This document shows, in pieces, positions 60,101-64,000 of a stretch of DNA of 64,000 nt. The notes beneath the pieces are model-generated. The model did no database searches. It was given only the letters and a program-made list of their open reading frames with translations, and was not told the origin of the DNA. Location: the NCBI GenBank assembly GCA_963920525.1, contig OY986439.1:213618000-213681999 (forward strand), given 5' to 3'. This stretch comes from Dichetophora obliterata (taxonomy: Eukaryota > Arthropoda > Insecta > Diptera > Sciomyzidae). A program made the translations under genes and the position numbers. The number at the start of each line of letters is the position of its first letter. Positions within the stretch are counted from its first letter, which is position 1.

Positions 60101-63100
60101 AGGATACAGTCTTGTGGGCAGTAGCTTAAGGAACATTTTGATGCATAAATCGTCCTTTTATGATGTATGGTTTAGAAGTTATGGCTAAAAAATCAAAAAA
60201 ATCGCAAAAAACCACGTCAAAAACTATGATTCATGTAAAAAATTTTAACTAAGATTCTTGAAAAAAATCAAATTTCAGAAAACTTTTTTCTGAATATGCA
60301 GTCTTGTGTATATATGTATTAGAAACAATTTGGTGCATAAATCGTCCTTGTAGAATGTATGGTTTGGGAGTTATGACGGAAAAAGCACATGTTTTTGGCC
60401 AGTTACCACTCCAAAAAGTGTTCTACAACTCCTAAACTACAAGAGATAGAGCAAACGGCATTTGGACAAAGGAGTATCCCTTCTTAAGGACGAGGACCTG
60501 GTGCTCATTTTAATGCATGAGAGCAAACGGCATTTGGACAAAGGAGTATCCCTTCTTAAGGACGAGGACCTGGTTCTCATTTTAATGCATGAATCGTCCT
60601 TATCTGATATGTAGTTTTTATTTTAGAAAATAAATAAAAAAAATAAAAATTGACAAAAAAGGACACATGAAATTAACATGAAATCTAATTTTTAAAATTA
60701 TTTCAAGGATACAGTCTTGTGGGCAGTAGCTTTAGGAACATTTTGATGCATAAATCGTCCTTTTATGATGTATGGTTTAGAAGTTATGGCTAAAAAATCA
60801 AAAAAATCGCAAAAAACCACGTCAAAAACTATGATTCATGTAAAAAATTTTAACTAAGATTCTTGAAAAAAATCAAATTTCAGAAAACTTTTTTCTGAAT
60901 ATGCAGTCTTGTGTATATATGTATTAGAAACAATTTGGTGCATAAATCGTCCTTGTAGGATGTATGGTTTGGGAGTTATGACGGAAAAAGCACATGTTTT
61001 TGGCCAGCTACCACTCCAAAAAGTGTTCTACAACTCCTAAACTACAAGAGATAGAGCAAACGGCATTTGGACAAAGGAGTATCCCTTCTTAAGGACGAGG
61101 ACCTGGTTCTCATTTTAATGCATGAATCGTCCTTATCTGATATGTAGTTTTTATTTTAGAAAATAAATAAAAAAAATAAAAATTGACAAAAAAGGACACA
61201 TGAAATTAACATGAAATCTAATTTTTAAAATTATTTCAAGGATACAGTCTTGTGGGCAGTAGCTTAAGGAACATTTTGATGCATAAATCGTCCTTTTATG
61301 ATGTATGGTTTAGAAGTTATGGCTAAAAAATCAAAAAAATCGCAAAAAACCACGTCAAAAACTATGATTCATGTAAAAAATTTTAACTAAGATTCTTGAA
61401 AAAAATCAAATTTCAGAAAACTTCAATCAATCTGAATATGCAGTCTTGTGTATATATGTATTAGAAACAATTTGGTGCATAAATCGTCCTTGTAGGATGT
61501 ATGGTTTGGGAGTTATGACGGAAAAAGCACATGTTTTTGGCCAGCTACCACTCCAAAAAGTGTTCTACAACTCCTAAACTACAAGAGATAGAGCAAACGG
61601 CATTTAAACAAAGGACTATCCCTTTTTAAGCACGAGGACCTGGTGCTCATTTTAATGCATGAATCGTCCTTATCTGATATGTAGTTTTTATTTTAGAAAA
61701 TAAATAAAAAAAATAAAAATTGACAAAAAAGGACACATGAAATTAACATGAAATCTAATTTTTAAAATTATTTCAAGGATACAGTCTTGTGGGCAGTAGC
61801 TTAAGGAACATTTTGATGCATAAATCGTCCTTTTATGATGTATGGTTTAGAAGTTATGGCTAAAAAATCAAAAAAATCGCAAAAAACCACGTCAAAAACT
61901 ATGATTCATGTAAAAAATTTTAACTAAGATTCTTGAAAAAAATCAAATTTCAGAAAACTTTTTTCTGAATATGCAGTCTTGTGTATATATGTATTAGAAA
62001 CAATTTGGTGCATAAATCGTCCTTGTAGGATGTATGGTTTGGGAGTTATGACGGAAAAAGCACATGTTTTTGGCCAGCTACCACTCCAAAAGGTGTTCTA
62101 CAACTCCTAAACTACAAGAGATAGAGCAAACGGCATTTGGACAAAGGAGTATCCCTTCTTAAGGACGAGAACCTGGTTCTCATTTTAATGCATGAATCGT
62201 CCTTATCTGATATGTAGTTTTTATTTTAGAAAATAAATAAAAAAAATAAAAATTGACAAAAAAGGACACATGAAATTAACATGAAATCTAATTTTTAAAA
62301 TTATTTGAAGGATACAGTCTTGTGGGCAGTAGCTTAAGGAACATTTTGATGCATAAATCGTCCTTTTATGATGTATGGTTTAGAAGTTATGGCTAAAAAA
62401 TCAAAAAAATCGCAAAAAACCACGTCAAAAACTATGATTCATGTAAAAAATTTTAACTAAGATTCTTGAAAAAAATCAAATTTCAGAAAACTTTTTTCTG
62501 AATATGCAGTCTTGTGTATATATGTATTAGAAACAATTTGGTGCATAAATCGTCCTTGTAGGATGTATGGTTTGGGAGTTATGACGGAAAAAGCACATGT
62601 TTTTGGCCAGCTACCACTCCAAAAAGTGTTCTACAACTCCTAAACTACAAGAGATAGAGCAAACGGCATTTGGACAAAGGAGTATCCCTTCTTAAGGACG
62701 AGGACCTGGTGCTCATTTTAATGCATGAGAGCAAACGGCATTTGGACAAAGGAGTATCCCTTCTTAAGGACGAGGACCTGGTTCTCATTTTAATGCATGA
62801 ATCGTCCTTATCTGATATGTAGTTTTTATTTTAGAAAATAAATAAAAAAAATAAAAATTGACAAAAAAGGACACATGAAATTAACATGAAATCTAATTTT
62901 TAAAATTATTTCAAGGATACAGTCTTGTGGGCAGTAGCTTTAGGAACATTTTGATGCATAAATCGTCCTTTTATGATGTATGGTTTAGAAGTTATGGCTA
63001 AAAAATCAAAAAAATCGCAAAAAACCACGTCAAAAACTATGATTCATGTAAAAAATTTTAACTAAGATTCTTGAAAAAAATCAAATTTCAGAAAACTTTT

Positions 63101-63979
63101 TTCTGAATATGCAGTCTTGTGTATATATGTATTAGAAACAATTTGGTGCATAAATCGTCCTTGTAGGATGTATGGTTTGGGAGTTATGACGGAAAAAGCA
63201 CATGTTTTTGGCCAGCTACCACTCCAAAAAGTGTTCTACAACTCCTAAACTACAAGAGATAGAGCAAACGGCATTTGGACAAAGGAGTATCCCTTCTTAA
63301 GGACGAGGACCTGGTGCTCATTTTAATGCATGAATCGTCCTTATCTGATATGTAGTTTTTATTTTAGAAAATAAATAAAAAAAATAAAAATTGACAAAAA
63401 AGGACACATGAAATTAACATGAAATCTAATTTTTAAAATTATTTCAAGGATACAGTCTTGTGGGCAGTAGCTTAAGGAACATTTTGATGCATAAATCGTC
63501 CTTTTATGATGTATGGTTTAGAAGTTATGGCTAAAAAATCAAAAAAATCGCAAAAAACCACGTCAAAAACTATGATTCATGTAAAAAATTTTAACTAAGA
63601 TTCTTGAAAAAAATCAAATTTCAGAAAACTTTTTTCTGAATATGCAGTCTTGTGTATATATGTATTAGAAACAATTTGGTGCATAAATCGTCCTTGTAGG
63701 ATGTATGGTTTGGGAGTTATGACGGAAAAAGCACATGTTTTTGGCCAGCTACCACTCCAAAAAGTGTTCTACAACTCCTAAACTACAAGAGATAGAGCAA
63801 ACGGCATTTGGACAAAGGACTATCCCTTCTTAAGCACGAGGACCTGGTGCTCATTTTAATGCATGAATCGTCCTTATCTGATATGTAGTTTTTATTTTAG
63901 AAAATAAATAAAAAAAATAAAAATTGACAAAAAAGGACACATTAAATTAACATGAAATCTAATTTTTAAAATTATTTCA
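60101..63979. repeat. Higher-order repeat block B: four-monomer unit (about 2.2 kb), one complete copy and one partial
   Basis: Each copy opens with a 605-bp monomer containing a 72-bp internal duplication ('gagcaaacggcatttgg' through 'aatgcatga'; about 60,513 and 62,729). The next monomer in both has 'gtagctttaggaac', and the third has 'ggactatccc' with 'taagcacgag' (about 61,613 and 63,817). The spacing of 2,208 bp equals four monomers. The second copy is cut by the window end. Confidence 0.85.
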
Positions 63980-64000
63980 AGGATACAGTCTTGTGGGCAG

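Larger units (their letters stand above)
43850..64000. repeat. Satellite array, 533-bp monomer with higher-order repeats (more than 20 kb, open at right)
   Basis: Counting from 'aggatacagt', 38 complete monomers run from 43,908 to 63,979, and a partial one reaches the window edge. Most are 532-535 bp; six are 477 bp (starts 44,974, 45,451, 47,527, 48,004, 50,079, 50,556), two are 537 bp (54,232, 61,239) and two are 605 bp (60,101, 62,309). The left-edge monomer is the most diverged, as expected for an array border. Each monomer contains three related subrepeats, each centred on a 'gcataaatcgtcc' core (for example at 52,672, 52,864 and 53,044), hence an ancestral unit near 178 bp. No frame of meaningful length exists. 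Confidence 0.97.

Noticed and set aside
43850..64000. CRISPR-like array
   Set aside because: The repeats are 533-bp contiguous satellite monomers with no unique spacers, in a eukaryotic setting.

Overview
This looks like a slice of an AT-rich animal chromosome, most likely an insect and probably a higher fly. The guess rests on the transposon families, the long AT-rich non-coding stretches, and the 'gggcgtgg' minisatellites; no host gene gives taxonomic proof. I found no convincing host protein-coding gene. Nearly everything identifiable is mobile or repetitive DNA.

Left part (1-10,500): an old interspersed repeat, a 126-bp minisatellite array (about 4,200-4,880), a large foldback structure (5,877-6,634), a palindromic MITE (7,027-7,256), a tRNA-derived SINE split by a TA-flanked MITE (7,555-8,874), and a fully palindromic Tc1/mariner-like element (9,130-9,996).

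Middle (10,500-39,700): an end-to-end Transib DNA transposon (10,544-13,762) with a 5-bp target duplication and a near-intact RAG1-related transposase on the minus strand; several small MITEs; a decayed Ty1/copia retrotransposon (17,783-19,750); a second SINE copy (20,499-20,864); and a nested stack in which a TIR element (21,900-26,476) holds a 5'-truncated LINE and a hAT-like element, each with its own target duplication. Then come a 2-kb foldback (28,093-30,163), two Harbinger-like MITEs, a second array of the 126-bp minisatellite (35,270-36,420), another foldback and two more MITEs.

Right part (39,700-64,000): a MULE-like transposase gene whose product joins a DDE-type transposase, a Ulp1/C48-type cysteine protease and a C-terminal PHD-like zinc finger. 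It is broken by one or two frameshifts. A purine-rich simple repeat follows, then a satellite array of more than 20 kb that runs off the window. The satellite has three levels: three diverged subrepeats of roughly 178 bp make a 533-bp monomer, and monomers are grouped into 2.1-2.6 kb higher-order repeats.

The genes do not form a pathway. They are independent selfish elements whose nesting gives a relative order of insertion. The most interesting items are the Transib with recombination-signal-like ends, the transposase-protease-zinc-finger protein, and the hierarchical satellite.
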